A stretch of 64,000 nt of DNA from Salinarchaeum sp. IM2453 (GCF_019693215.1 NZ_CP081183.1:2173226-2237225), one strand, 5' to 3'. Shown: positions 25,688-34,719, numbered from the stretch's first letter. Notes: generated from the sequence alone by a model not told the origin. Program-made: numbers and translations.

Positions 25688-27196
25688 ATGTTAACCAAGG
25701 AATTATTGGAAGTCACGAAGCGGAAACCAAACATTCAGCCTCGGTATAGAGACATCGACGATTATCAGTCAACTGCTAAAGAGGTAATTGATGTGTATGA
25801 ATCAGGAAAATCCCGGGGCGAAATTGAGGATGCTATTGCTGAACTGGAAACTCATGACACGTTTAAGCTTGTCCGTGGGCTCTCTAAATTATTGGAACGG
25901 CGCGTTACGTTTGAGCAGCAAGCACCAATCACGCCGTCTCGAGTGCGTGACGCGGTCTTTAAACGAGGGATTGTGACATCTGCGGCGGAGCGGAGAGAAG
26001 TCATCGAGATGGTTGCAGCTGATCTCGACGTGACACCAGACGAAATTGAGGATAGTCTCTGGGCAGATCGCGAGCAAGAAGAAATCCTCATATCAGAACC
26101 CGAGATTGGTGCCAAAGAGTTGCTTCGGCAGTACAACCTGTCGCTGACACAGACATTGTTATTTGATGCGATAGAGATTGAGTTTACGGCGTCAAATAAC
26201 TATCAGGAGATCTTCGGGTTAATGGCGTATCTGGGTTTAATGTACACTGTAGACGAGGATTTAGCAGTGACAGTTACCGGTCCTACCGCCTTGTTCAAGA
26301 AGACTCGGAAATATGGCAATGAGCTAGCAAAATTACTACCGAGCATCATGAAGGCGGATGAGTGGAGTGTTACCGCACAGGTCGAGACGGAGATAAGTGA
26401 CGAAACCCGAATCTACGAATTTCCTCTTAACGATGATCAACAAAGGCTTTTTCCCAGCCGAACCACTGTTGAGTCATTCGACAGTGAGGTGGAACGAGAC
26501 TTTGCCGCCCGCATTGATTCACTGGCCGAGGGCTGGACTGTTCATCGGGAGCCAACAATTCTTCGGACAGGGAATCAGGTAATGATCCCTGATTTTAGTT
26601 TCGAACGCAACGAAAACAAGTTTTATCTTGAAATAATCGGATTCTGGACGCCTGAATACCTTCACAAGAAATTAGAAAAAGTCAGAGCAGTAGAGTCAGA
26701 ACATCCGATAATGTTAGCCGTCAACGAGTCGCTTAATTGCACGAAGGCTGACTTCAGCGATGCGAACGTTGAACAAGTATTCTTTTATCAGGACACAATC
26801 CCAGTTAAGCCGGTTCTTGCTCGACTCAACGCGATCGAAGAACGGGAAGCCAAACAAGATCTCCAGACACTCAAGCAAAATAGTATTAATATCTCTACCG
26901 ATGAGATAACTGATATTAAGACGCTCGCCGACACTCATGATGTCGCGTCAGATGCAGCTGAGAGGTATGTGGCCGCAAACTATGATGGAGTCATCTCCAA
27001 CAACAAGTTTGTTCCAACGTCAGTTCTTGAGAAGATCGAAGCAGAGATTGACGCTCTAGATAATACAACCTTGGCCAATGTCAACCAGGTTTTAGAAGAG
27101 TATGGGGTCGCTCAGACGGTCTTGGGCCATATGGACTATACTATCAATTATGTTTCCCTTGACCAAAGTGAAGCAAAAGTCACAAAATCGAAATGA
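25688..27196 (+). CDS. bax1: Bax1 (XPB-associated nuclease, DUF790)
   Basis: A 502-residue protein beginning MLTKELLEVTKRKPNIQPRY, as in DUF790/Bax1. The N-terminal half is helical; the nuclease domain near residues 255-340 has FAARIDSLAEGWTVHREPTI, VMIPDFSFERN and FYLEIIGFWTPEYLHKKLEK, a PD-(D/E)xK-like core (D in PDF, E and a later K). Bax1 forms a helicase-nuclease machine with XPB that unwinds and nicks DNA. Spacing of 3 bp to XPB implies one transcript. The last ~110 residues are a helical extension. Confidence 0.9.
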   Translation: MLTKELLEVTKRKPNIQPRYRDIDDYQSTAKEVIDVYESGKSRGEIEDAIAELETHDTFKLVRGLSKLLERRVTFEQQAPITPSRVRDAVFKRGIVTSAAERREVIEMVAADLDVTPDEIEDSLWADREQEEILISEPEIGAKELLRQYNLSLTQTLLFDAIEIEFTASNNYQEIFGLMAYLGLMYTVDEDLAVTVTGPTALFKKTRKYGNELAKLLPSIMKADEWSVTAQVETEISDETRIYEFPLNDDQQRLFPSRTTVESFDSEVERDFAARIDSLAEGWTVHREPTILRTGNQVMIPDFSFERNENKFYLEIIGFWTPEYLHKKLEKVRAVESEHPIMLAVNESLNCTKADFSDANVEQVFFYQDTIPVKPVLARLNAIEEREAKQDLQTLKQNSINISTDEITDIKTLADTHDVASDAAERYVAANYDGVISNNKFVPTSVLEKIEAEIDALDNTTLANVNQVLEEYGVAQTVLGHMDYTINYVSLDQSEAKVTKSK

Positions 27197-27209
27197 ACTA
27201 GTCAGGCAG

Positions 27210-27370
27210 GTGATGGATAGGTCACCTGTCAACAGGCCCTCAAGTCAGAAACGTTGAGTGTGAACGGTGATTACAGCGGTAGCAGCGCGAACGCCCAAAA
27301 CTTCAGTTGTTAGAGGAAACGGTAAGAGACACAACTGAAGCCATGGGATGAGGTCAATGAGCCCTGCGAG
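27210..27370. repeat. Scars of tnpB-type elements
   Basis: 27219-27280 resembles the tail of the 5.2-kb tnpB remnant (GGCCCTCAAGTCAGAAACGT, then GTGAACGGTGATTACA). 27320-27355 (minus) resembles the family C left end (GACCTCATCCCATGGCTTCA). An open minus frame from 27412 (MVGRRPMTEYLVGALAGLID) is cut by this scar and may be the start of a lost membrane protein gene. Confidence 0.5.
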
Positions 27371-27441
27371 TGCTCCAACCAGATATTCTGTCATGGGCCT
27401 TCGTCCAACCATTTTGCCAACAACCACCTGTCTCAAATTGC

Positions 27442-28020
27442 TCACGTGAGCAGACCAAGTTCACCGAGTCGATTACGGATTCGGTCAACGGCCTGTTCAG
27501 CGTCGTCAGGTTTCTTTCCCCCCGTTATGACGATCTTTCCACTCCCAAATAACAGCAGAACGACATCAGGGTCGTCAATTCGGTAGACGAGTCCGGGGAA
27601 CTGTTCGGGCTCGTATTCGATGTTCTCAAGACCGAGGCCGATTGCAATGGCGTTGAGGTTAAGATTATGGCCCAAATCAGCCGACGAGACGATATTCTGG
27701 ACGGTTACACCGTCCGGTTCAACCAGAATCGACAGATTGCGTAGCTTCTCAAATACAATCTCAACCGCACGGCGCATATCGTCGGTGCTTTTCGCACCAG
27801 TACAAACGATCTTTCCAGAGCGAAACAACAGCAAGGCTGCCTTGGGATCGTTTGTCCGGTAGACGGCTCCGGGGAACACCTCTGGGTCATACTCTATCCC
27901 CTCAAGATCCATCGCTACGGGTTCGAGATCGAGCTCCTGCCCAATTCCGGTCGAGGCAACAACATTCTCGATCGTGATTGTTTCTTTGGGGTCTGTCATA
28001 CTTTCTTTGAGATCTTTCAT
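27442..28020 (-). CDS. TATA-box-binding protein (TBP)
   Basis: A 192-residue basal transcription factor made of two ~85-residue repeats: IENVVASTGIGQELDLEPVA with FRSGKIVCTGAKSTDD, and VQNIVSSADLGHNLNLNAIA with FGSGKIVITGGKKPDD. Both saddle halves are complete. Haloarchaea carry several TBPs; this is one of them, acting with TFB at TATA boxes. The start could be 28020 or the ATG at 27999 (MTDPKETITIENVV), nearer to the conserved part. Confidence 0.95.
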   Translation of the reverse strand: MKDLKESMTDPKETITIENVVASTGIGQELDLEPVAMDLEGIEYDPEVFPGAVYRTNDPKAALLLFRSGKIVCTGAKSTDDMRRAVEIVFEKLRNLSILVEPDGVTVQNIVSSADLGHNLNLNAIAIGLGLENIEYEPEQFPGLVYRIDDPDVVLLLFGSGKIVITGGKKPDDAEQAVDRIRNRLGELGLLT

Positions 28021-28084
28021 ATGTATTCACTGGAGCCGCTACTACCTTGCTGGTTTCGTATTTACAGAGAAAGCAGGCAGCGTG

Positions 28085-28159
28085 CCTTGGGGTCGTCGGA
28101 AACTCTCCGGTTTTTGTGATCGCGAGAATCGGAGATTCTCGAACGACTTGCCCCCGAGG
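28085..28159. repeat. Palindrome family P, branched copy A
   Basis: Outer arms CCTTGGGGTC and GACTTGCCCCCGAGG are separated by about 50 bp with an internal perfect hairpin CGAGAATC GGA GATTCTCG and a weaker hairpin GGAAACTCTCCGGTTTTT. The left flank carries the TACAG...GCAGGCAGCG signature at 28067. The same architecture recurs at 54107. Confidence 0.75.
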
Positions 28160-28365
28160 TAAATGCCGTCAAAGATGTCTATATACTCGACGACAACAGT
28201 TCCCTACTGCTGGAGCAGTTATTGTAGGCTGTCTCGAGGATATTAATTCATCATAAGATTGGTGATCAATAAAGTTCTCGCTGAGATTACTGTCCAGTAA
28301 GAACCAGCAAGTGAGCCAAAATTACCGGAGTACAGACAAGGTAATCACGTATCTCAATAATGGAC
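28160..28365. other. Short gap after branched palindrome
   Basis: No gene. It lies between the branched palindrome and the end of the exonuclease gene. Confidence 0.4.
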
Positions 28366-29394
28366 TCAACTATTACGACTCTTGAGTTCAAACAACGGTT
28401 CAACATCTGAGACAGCATATTGGTATATCATTTCGTATAATGTTCGGTACTTTGTAGTACCCTTCGTACTATTGAGTAGTTCTCGGCCAAAATACGGAAT
28501 ATCACTGCCACTTATTATGGGATCATCCAACGGTCGGTCTTCATCGAAGATTCCAAGTTCCTTTTGTCTATATCGCCAGTCTGTTGCATCCATCCCATGC
28601 TTATAGATATCCCAGTATGTTTTTGGAACATCCGCGACTGTCTCGAGTGAGAATCCCGGTCGCATGAGATCGTCATGCGTTAGCTGCGAAAAGAGATCTT
28701 CAACTCGCTCTACGACATTTCTGTCTTGCTGTGGGAGTGCTTGGCTGGCCAGTTTGGCACGGCCTCGAATATGTCCCAAATCAAATTCGCCATTGTACGT
28801 GAGAAGGGTGTTTGCATCGCGGGTCTCTAACCAGTCACAAAGCTCATTTATGAGATCGATTTCTGCCGTTGGGGATAGCTCTTCTCGGAACAGCACATCA
28901 GTTTCAATTTGACCACTTGGGTGTGGCTGATATCCAACACCAACACACAGTAGCTCAAGATGATCAGAGTTACTCAAATCAAGCTCAGCCTCGTCAACAG
29001 TCTGTATTGTTTCAATATCCAGAGCAAGACGACCGTCAGCTGTATTCAGATCTTCAGGGGTTTTATTTTCTGCGTTAGTTGAGATCAGATCCTCTGGCGG
29101 ATCGACCGGCTCGATACTCAAATCTCCGTAGTTTGGCTCCAGTTCTTTCTGTCCGTTGTAAACATTACCATTTGCATCTTGAAACAGGTACCACTGGTCC
29201 TCTGTCAGTTCGTACTGTGGACTCCCCTCAAACAGTGTGAGAGTCGTCGTATTTCCATCGATATCTGTAAGTAGTATTCGTTCCCGAACATTACCTCCCT
29301 TGTGGATACTGTCAACCTGTGCAACGATGCTGATCTTGGTACCTTCTTCTATATCATCCACCACTGAGGTAGGTAATTTCATATTATGTACCAA
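28366..29394 (-). CDS. OB-fold plus DEDD 3'-5' exonuclease-like protein
   Basis: About 338-342 residues (start at 29394 or ATG 29382, MKLPTSVVDDIEEG). The N-terminal ~95 residues look like an OB-fold nucleic-acid-binding domain (ISIVAQVDSIHKGGNVRERI). The C-terminal part has RNase H-fold exonuclease motifs: ALDIET (Exo I, D and E), LLTYNGEFDLGHI (Exo II) and YQYAVSDVEPLFEL (Exo III). It resembles the proofreading domain of family B polymerases without a polymerase. Likely a DNA or RNA 3' exonuclease; the substrate is not shown. Confidence 0.75.
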   Translation of the reverse strand: MVHNMKLPTSVVDDIEEGTKISIVAQVDSIHKGGNVRERILLTDIDGNTTTLTLFEGSPQYELTEDQWYLFQDANGNVYNGQKELEPNYGDLSIEPVDPPEDLISTNAENKTPEDLNTADGRLALDIETIQTVDEAELDLSNSDHLELLCVGVGYQPHPSGQIETDVLFREELSPTAEIDLINELCDWLETRDANTLLTYNGEFDLGHIRGRAKLASQALPQQDRNVVERVEDLFSQLTHDDLMRPGFSLETVADVPKTYWDIYKHGMDATDWRYRQKELGIFDEDRPLDDPIISGSDIPYFGRELLNSTKGTTKYRTLYEMIYQYAVSDVEPLFELKSRNS

Positions 29395-30061
29395 TTATAC
29401 AGTGCAATAAAAACAGACTGAATAACAACAGTCGAACCAATTGGTAATAGATAAGTATAATGGTAGTTACTGCTGGCAGAATATACATCCGAAATGCACG
29501 CCGGGTAATTTACAACTGATTGCAAACACCCATAGCACAGGAGTAAAGAACTATTTACTCCATCCATTAGAAGCTATGTCTGGCTGAGATATCCGCGGAA
29601 TGCCTCCAATGGCATTGATATTATCCTAAGGACTGCAGACCACTATGCCCCCCTGACAACGGCTGCCAGAATATCCGTTAGGTATCTTAGTACCTAAATA
29701 ACCGACTTGGAAGAACGTCATCCGATTCAGATCCGGTAGGATCTCACAAGCCGATTCAACCGAAATCATCGGGATTCTTGATGTTCATTGTCTGGCCACC
29801 TTTTTCGGGTCACATCTTTGTTGACAAGGTCTTACGATAGCTATACCGCTCATGTGGTTCAAGATCAAGCTCTGCGATCAGCTTCGCTTCGATTAAACGC
29901 TACATCATCGCGCTTGTACTCTTGCTGCCACTTTTGCTTGCCTGGTGTTGAGCAGATAAAATATGCCTCAGAAAAGCAAATTAATCCAGTCTCCTTCAAT
30001 AATCCGTGAAGCGTACCGTGGAGACTCGTAGAAGGCCCTTGTCTACTATGCTCGAAGGTGT
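29395..30061. other. Gap of about 670 bp
   Basis: No intact gene. On the minus strand around 29830-29960 a fragment reads KQKWQQEYKRDDV, then a broken frame; it looks like a decayed coding region of unknown family. Confidence 0.4.
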
Positions 30062-31327
30062 TTACTTGTCGTCATCCGTCTTATTATCACTGAGTAATCC
30101 AGTGTCGAATTCTGTGCGGTTATTGCGGATGAGCCGACCAGTTCCATCGTGTTCCTGTAGAATATCGTTGTCAATGGCCTCATTCACTGATACGACCGTT
30201 TCAGGTGCAACTTTTTCAGTGACCTCAAACGTGGTGACTGGCCGAACCAGTCCCCATAGTGCACCGATTGAGTGAAACAGAAACGCAAGCGGTGTCAACA
30301 ATAAATAGATCGGCCACAGAAGCGGATGCTTTGAATAGCCAACTGCTCCGAACAGCATATACACGAACAAGATGCCGAAGAGTCCCGCTGAGATTAACTC
30401 ATAATACTGCATTGATGGGGCAGTACCCGGGAACAACGTAGCTGCAACAATCAATAATGGGATTAATGGTGAAAACGCCCACGCGATAATCCGCGTGTAG
30501 TATAGTGGACGATAGGCCAGCGGTAGTATATCCCCATCAGCCATTGTCCCAGAAATCCAGCGTCGTCGTTGCTTGATCATAGACCGGAGTGTAGGTGGAG
30601 CCTGATTTCTGAACCGTGTGTCATACACAGCAAATGATATTCCTCGTTCATCAGCTGCTTTCCAGATGAAATTTGTATCCTCCGTGATAGTTGGCCGATC
30701 CCACGTGATTTGATCCTCTATTGACGCACGAATTGCAACCCCGCCCCCCCAAGCATATAATGGATATCGTAGTTTAGGAAACGCGTATTGTTCAAACTGA
30801 TACCCGACCCGGAAGATCTCACAGAGATATGTAATCCGCGATCCGGTATACAGTGGCTTCTCCGTGAACTGGACGATATCAGCATCTGGAAGCCCGACGA
30901 AATCTGTAACAAGCGTGTCCTCATCAAGATACAGGACATACTCTTTGTCGCAGGAAACATTTTGCCGGGCCCACTCGACAGCACGACCTTTATTTATTGC
31001 CTCACACTCATACGACTCTGGAACAACATGTACCGATGCCCCTTCAACGTCCATGGGTTCTTCAGCGATTACCAACACATCACTGATCCCATCAGGAAGT
31101 GCATTAACTGTCCCCTGAACTACATCGACATTATTGATTGTCAGTATTCGAACCTGAATTTCAGATAAATCCCAGTCAGTTTCTTCGGGCTTAACACCTC
31201 TATCACGCCCGAGAATGAAGACCTCGAATATCCACCATACGGCTGAGAAACCATAAAGAATCAAGGCTACCCAGAGCAGAATGATAATTGTGCCAACAAC
31301 TGGGTTCGCAGTAAAAAAATCGATCAC
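30062..31327 (-). CDS. Processive family 2 glycosyltransferase, membrane
   Basis: A 421-residue protein with an N-terminal transmembrane helix (residues ~8-35) and three to four helices after ~285. The GT-A domain shows LYLDEDTLVTDF (DxD), ITEDTNFIWKA and KQRRRWISG, the Q/RxxRW motif of cellulose/hyaluronan-synthase-like enzymes. It probably builds an extracellular polysaccharide or glycolipid at the cytoplasmic membrane. It stands alone; sugar genes at 37-39.7 kb may be functionally linked (inference). Confidence 0.88.
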   Translation of the reverse strand: MIDFFTANPVVGTIIILLWVALILYGFSAVWWIFEVFILGRDRGVKPEETDWDLSEIQVRILTINNVDVVQGTVNALPDGISDVLVIAEEPMDVEGASVHVVPESYECEAINKGRAVEWARQNVSCDKEYVLYLDEDTLVTDFVGLPDADIVQFTEKPLYTGSRITYLCEIFRVGYQFEQYAFPKLRYPLYAWGGGVAIRASIEDQITWDRPTITEDTNFIWKAADERGISFAVYDTRFRNQAPPTLRSMIKQRRRWISGTMADGDILPLAYRPLYYTRIIAWAFSPLIPLLIVAATLFPGTAPSMQYYELISAGLFGILFVYMLFGAVGYSKHPLLWPIYLLLTPLAFLFHSIGALWGLVRPVTTFEVTEKVAPETVVSVNEAIDNDILQEHDGTGRLIRNNRTEFDTGLLSDNKTDDDK

Positions 31328-32242
31328 TCTATTCTGGTTTAGTAATGAAAAATATATATGAGATTTGGTTCACAACAAGATAATCACAAGGCAACGCTGG
31401 ATCGTGTGGGTTCTTTGCTGTCCTCATCTGTTGTCACTCATTAGTTTGCTTTGGGAAACCCCTACGAATGAGGTATTTACGAAGTTGTCCGAAATATAGA
31501 ATTAATTATAAATGCTGAATATCCCCTAACTTACCAACCAGATCGGTAGATAACTTGGTTAAAGTGCCACATCCCGATGACAGTCACACAATCACTACAT
31601 GGTTAGCAAACTAAGAGAGAACAACGCAGGCAATTCGTCTCTGTGTGGATCAATCAACTAGCTGCTCGGGTTTAGTAAACTGGCTCTTTTCCAGCACCAT
31701 TATACTGGTAGCGAGACGAGCGCCTGCCGGCTTTAGCCGTGAAATGAAGCAGACACGATATGATACAAACCTCCCGACACAGACGGCCTGTAATCCTGCT
31801 ATTCCTTTCATATGAGGGATCATGAACTGGTCGACATGCGACATGCTGCTGCGGGGAACGCGCTCACGCTCAAGACGGCGGCGAGTGCATCTCACTACAC
31901 ACAAACAATTCACACCTTTTCGTAGCCCAACCAACACCGGTTGGCATGTCACCACGGCACATTCACTAGTGGCTGTAACGAGAAGTGGGGCCGATGGCCC
32001 GGCCCGCTGTTCACGGTGCTGGACGCGTATGAGTGTTAGTCTCGGTTTGGAAGATCCCCCCGAGCAGATCCTTAACCTGCCACATCCTCAACGAGGGGGG
32101 CCAAAGGTGCATCAGTGAGCTCGCACGTTCACAGCTAGGGGAATCAATTGACTGAATCCCCAATAAAAGAATTCTCCCAAATTCAGTCGTGTTGAGGAAC
32201 CCAAACGGCTGAAGCCGTGTATGTTCTTTCCGGTATTACTGT
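31328..32242. other. 900-bp gap with an IS end
   Basis: No credible gene. 31695-31755 is a family C right end in reverse; 31800-32110 is GC-richer than its surroundings and may be decayed IS sequence. The tnpB element begins at about 32243. Confidence 0.5.
31695..31755 (-). repeat. Family C right end (reverse)
   Basis: In reverse it reads CTGCTTCATTTCACGGCTAAAG, then CGTCTCGCTACC, matching the right end at 44320-44388 and 52190-52226 (ACGGCTAAAGCC..., CGCCTCGCTACCGCTGTAA). Confidence 0.7.
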
Positions 32243-32263
32243 ACAGGCGGTACAAGGCGACTG

Positions 32264-32283
32264 CCCCGGGGCTTGACCCCGGG
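32264..32283. repeat. Palindrome family P, left end of element 1
   Basis: CCCCGGGGCTTGACCCCGGG, directly upstream of the AbrB-like gene. The presence of the same hairpin at both ends of the element is unusual for IS605-type ends. Confidence 0.85.
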
Positions 32284-32328
32284 ATTGAAGCCGACAGCTT
32301 TATACTGAATCAAGAAGTATAATACAGT

Positions 32329-32457
32329 ATGGGTCAAATGGAATGTTACCCGAAGATACGACAGCGCGGTGTCGTTACAATCCCAGAAGAAGTCCGAGAC
32401 GGGCTTAATCTCGAAGAAGGCGACCAACTGAAACTCACCGTCGAAAAACTCGACTGA
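32329..32457 (+). CDS. AbrB/MazE-like small DNA-binding protein of the tnpB element
   Basis: A 42-residue ORF, MGQMECYPKIRQRGVVTIPE then GLNLEEGDQLKLTVEKLD, the swapped-hairpin AbrB/SpoVT fold in minimal form. It ends 22 bp before tnpB. The same ORF with the same spacing precedes the second tnpB at 54 kb, so it is part of the element. Likely role: dimeric repressor of the element's own promoter (inference). Confidence 0.85.
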   Translation: MGQMECYPKIRQRGVVTIPEEVRDGLNLEEGDQLKLTVEKLD

Positions 32458-32479
32458 ACCAAAACTCGACCATCCAACG

Positions 32480-33718
32480 ATGAAACACACGCTTCGCTTC
32501 CGCGCATACCTGCCCGATGACGTGGCGAGCGAAGCGTGGCGACATATCGACATTCTCCGGCAGATTCGCAACCACGCTGTCCGAGACTACTACAACGCAG
32601 ACTACAACGACAGGCCATCTGACTACGACCAACACAACAAACTCAAAAACTGGACAGACCAGTGGCCCACCTTTGCAGAACCCTCTCAACACGCCGCACA
32701 ACAAGCCATCACCCAAATCCACAGCGATCTGGAAACCTTGAAAGAACGGCGAAAAGAAGGCTACGATGTTGGGCGGTTGAAATGGCAAGGAGCGGGCGAA
32801 TTCCGGTCGGTGTCGTACAATCAACCCCGTCGCTGGAACGTGGATCACAACACGGGCGACGACCGGTTCGTGCGACTCCGACTCGAAAAAATTGGCTGGT
32901 TCAAAATTCGAGCAGACCGCGACGTCCCACCAGCAGAGGACATTGACGAGGTAATCCTGAAACAAGAAACGACTGGCGAATGGTACGTCTCACTCGTCAC
33001 CACTGTCGAAGACACTCCAGAGAAACCGTCACTAAGCGAGATCGACCCCGAAGACTGTGTGGGTGTTGACCTTGGTATCACCAGCTACATCCACACTTCG
33101 GAGAACCTGTCCGTTGATACACTTGACCTGTCCGATGAGTACGACCGTTACGCCCGCGAGCAGCGGAAACTCGCCCGAAAAGAACACGGGTCCGCTAACT
33201 GGGAGAACCAGCGTCGGAAGGTGGCCCGAGCGAAACGAACAATCAAGCGGAAGGTCGAAGATTTCCAGCACAAACTGACGACGTGGCTTGTCACAGAGTA
33301 CGATGTCGTGGCCGTCGAAGACTTGGATGTGAAGTCAATGCTGGAAACCAGCCAGAACGCGAAAAACAAGCAAGATGCTGCATGGTCGCGGTTTCTTGAA
33401 CTACTGGAATACAAGGCTAACCTGCACGGCACGCACGTCGCAAAGGTGGAGCCGGAAGGCACGACAAAAGAGTGCGCTGTGTGTGGTGTTGAGACGGATA
33501 AGCCACTCTGGGTGCGGGAACACTCGTGTCCAGCGTGCGGTCATACGGAAGACCGCGATCTGAACGCGGCGAAGAATATGCTCTACAGAGGACTCAAGCA
33601 GTTAGGGCTGGGACAGTCCGAATCAACGCCTGTGGAGACTGCGCTCCCTACGCTCACGCCTCAACGAGAGGCTGTGAGTGCAAAGCGCGTCGTTGAAGCA
33701 GGAGGCCCCGGGGCTTGA
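32480..33718 (+). CDS. tnpB: TnpB RNA-guided endonuclease, copy 1
   Basis: A 412-residue TnpB. The N-terminal part has the REC/WED-like region (HIDILRQIRNHAVRDYYNAD). The RuvC motifs are DLGITSYIHT (Asp), VAVEDLDVKSM (Glu) and HTEDRDLNAAKNML (Asp), with the zinc finger CAVCG...CPACG between II and III. All catalytic residues are present. In IS200/IS605 elements TnpB is guided by an omega-RNA from the 3' end of its gene and right end and cuts DNA to retain the transposon. The stop lies inside the terminal palindrome. AbrB-like gene 22 bp upstream. Confidence 0.93.
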   Translation: MKHTLRFRAYLPDDVASEAWRHIDILRQIRNHAVRDYYNADYNDRPSDYDQHNKLKNWTDQWPTFAEPSQHAAQQAITQIHSDLETLKERRKEGYDVGRLKWQGAGEFRSVSYNQPRRWNVDHNTGDDRFVRLRLEKIGWFKIRADRDVPPAEDIDEVILKQETTGEWYVSLVTTVEDTPEKPSLSEIDPEDCVGVDLGITSYIHTSENLSVDTLDLSDEYDRYAREQRKLARKEHGSANWENQRRKVARAKRTIKRKVEDFQHKLTTWLVTEYDVVAVEDLDVKSMLETSQNAKNKQDAAWSRFLELLEYKANLHGTHVAKVEPEGTTKECAVCGVETDKPLWVREHSCPACGHTEDRDLNAAKNMLYRGLKQLGLGQSESTPVETALPTLTPQREAVSAKRVVEAGGPGA

Positions 33719-33726
33719 CCCCGGGG
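33706..33726 (+). ncRNA. Right-end palindrome, presumed 3' part of TnpB omega-RNA
   Basis: CCCCGGGGCTTGACCCCGGGG, overlapping the tnpB stop. By analogy with characterised TnpB systems the omega-RNA scaffold ends at the element's right end, and the flanking sequence from about 33735 would be the guide. Exact ends are unknown. Confidence 0.5.
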
Positions 33727-33870
33727 TGAGTTCACGCATAGTCACTGCTTGTATATGCATGGGTTATCTCTGGGCTGTTGACTGCAACAAACATCCAAGA
33801 CAGATACCTCAGGAGTTGACTATGTTACAGCTGGTTCTGCGCTTGATCGAACATGTTCATCTATCAGCGA

Positions 33871-34719
33871 TTATCCCGTGACGAGACCACTCGCAATGAC
33901 ACCCCCGACGACAGCAAATACAATGCCAACTGCACCAAAGCCGATTGCTTTCTTTCGCAGTGACTGTTTGACCGTTTCAGGGTCACGATCAAACAATCGG
34001 AACGATGTCGTTTCAGGCTCAGTGATAATATCTTCTTGTGGATTTCGGTCGATTGTGCCAATCATCCAAACATGGTCCTCGTCCTCAAGAATTGCTGCCT
34101 GATACCGATCAGGATCACTTGTCATATTACCAATACTGATTGTGACCGAGTCAGGTATTATATCTTGCAGAAATCCTCCCTGCTCCAGATTGACAGTCTG
34201 TACTCCGTCTTCAAGGTACAGACGATTGTCTTCTAGTGGATCCGTGCTACTAGATAGCGATGAAAGATCAGTACCACTGAACGGGTCAATCCCAGGATTC
34301 TCTGGCTCCACTGTCACTGAGTCTAAAATTGAACTATCGACCTCAATAGAGCGGCCGTCTGCATACACCGTTATATCTCCTACAGCGAGTTCCCCGTCGA
34401 TGGTTCGCCATCGATGGCTTGTTCCCCTGTTACCACTGCTTCGGGATTCTTTACGTTGAATACGCCACGCCCAAACTCCCGGGCGCGACACTGAATCGGT
34501 TAGTTCATCTGGAGCCGTTGTCGGAGTAACAGGTTCTTCAACTTCTAGTTGCCCCTGAATTAACTGGGCACCTTCGGAATTATCGTTTGTGACGGAAGCA
34601 GTATCTTCGCTTACATCGATAATCGACTGCCGTTCACGGTATGTCGCGAACCCGTGGTATAACATAAATCCGCCGACCAGCGCAATTACTCCGCCGACTA
34701 TGATGTTGTCTTCTACCAT
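33871..34719 (-). CDS. GIDE-domain-like membrane protein
   Basis: About 282 residues from ATG 34719 (MVEDNIIVGGVIALVGGFML); the frame opens upstream to 34746. One N-terminal and one C-terminal transmembrane helix (FGAVGIVFAVVGGVIASGLV) flank a soluble domain with VWAWRIQRKESR, TIDGELAVGDITVYADG and a beta-rich core. This arrangement resembles archaeal homologues of the GIDE/MUL1 mitochondrial ligase domain, without the RING finger. Function in archaea is unknown. The tentative family call rests on topology and the central motif. Confidence 0.6.
   Translation of the reverse strand: MVEDNIIVGGVIALVGGFMLYHGFATYRERQSIIDVSEDTASVTNDNSEGAQLIQGQLEVEEPVTPTTAPDELTDSVSRPGVWAWRIQRKESRSSGNRGTSHRWRTIDGELAVGDITVYADGRSIEVDSSILDSVTVEPENPGIDPFSGTDLSSLSSSTDPLEDNRLYLEDGVQTVNLEQGGFLQDIIPDSVTISIGNMTSDPDRYQAAILEDEDHVWMIGTIDRNPQEDIITEPETTSFRLFDRDPETVKQSLRKKAIGFGAVGIVFAVVGGVIASGLVTG

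Larger units (their letters stand above)
32243..33732 (+). mobile_element. AbrB-TnpB element 1 (IS200/IS605, IS1341-type)
   Basis: Left end with TACAGGCGG...GGCGACTGCC and palindrome at 32264; right end with palindrome at 33706 and GAGTTCAC. It contains a 42-residue AbrB-like gene and tnpB, but no TnpA transposase, so mobility would need one in trans. A near-copy is at 54.1-55.65 kb. Confidence 0.8.

Noticed and set aside
22990-27196. Defence island around XPB-Bax1
   Set aside because: XPB-Bax1 is a known repair pair and no restriction, Argonaute or retron-like gene is nearby; the hairpins are kept as a separate observation.
29788-30009. Small gene after the glycosyltransferase
   Set aside because: Translation has no native composition and the minus strand shows a decayed fragment instead.
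31650-32118. Protein-coding gene in the GC-richer stretch
   Set aside because: Frames on both strands are similar in length and show no domain; the region overlaps an IS right end.
32435-32965. Open frame antisense to tnpB copy 1 (and 54331-54618 in copy 2)
   Set aside because: Low-complexity hydrophobic translation (FEFVVLVVVRWPVVVVCVVV) opposite a well-supported tnpB; an artefact of codon bias.
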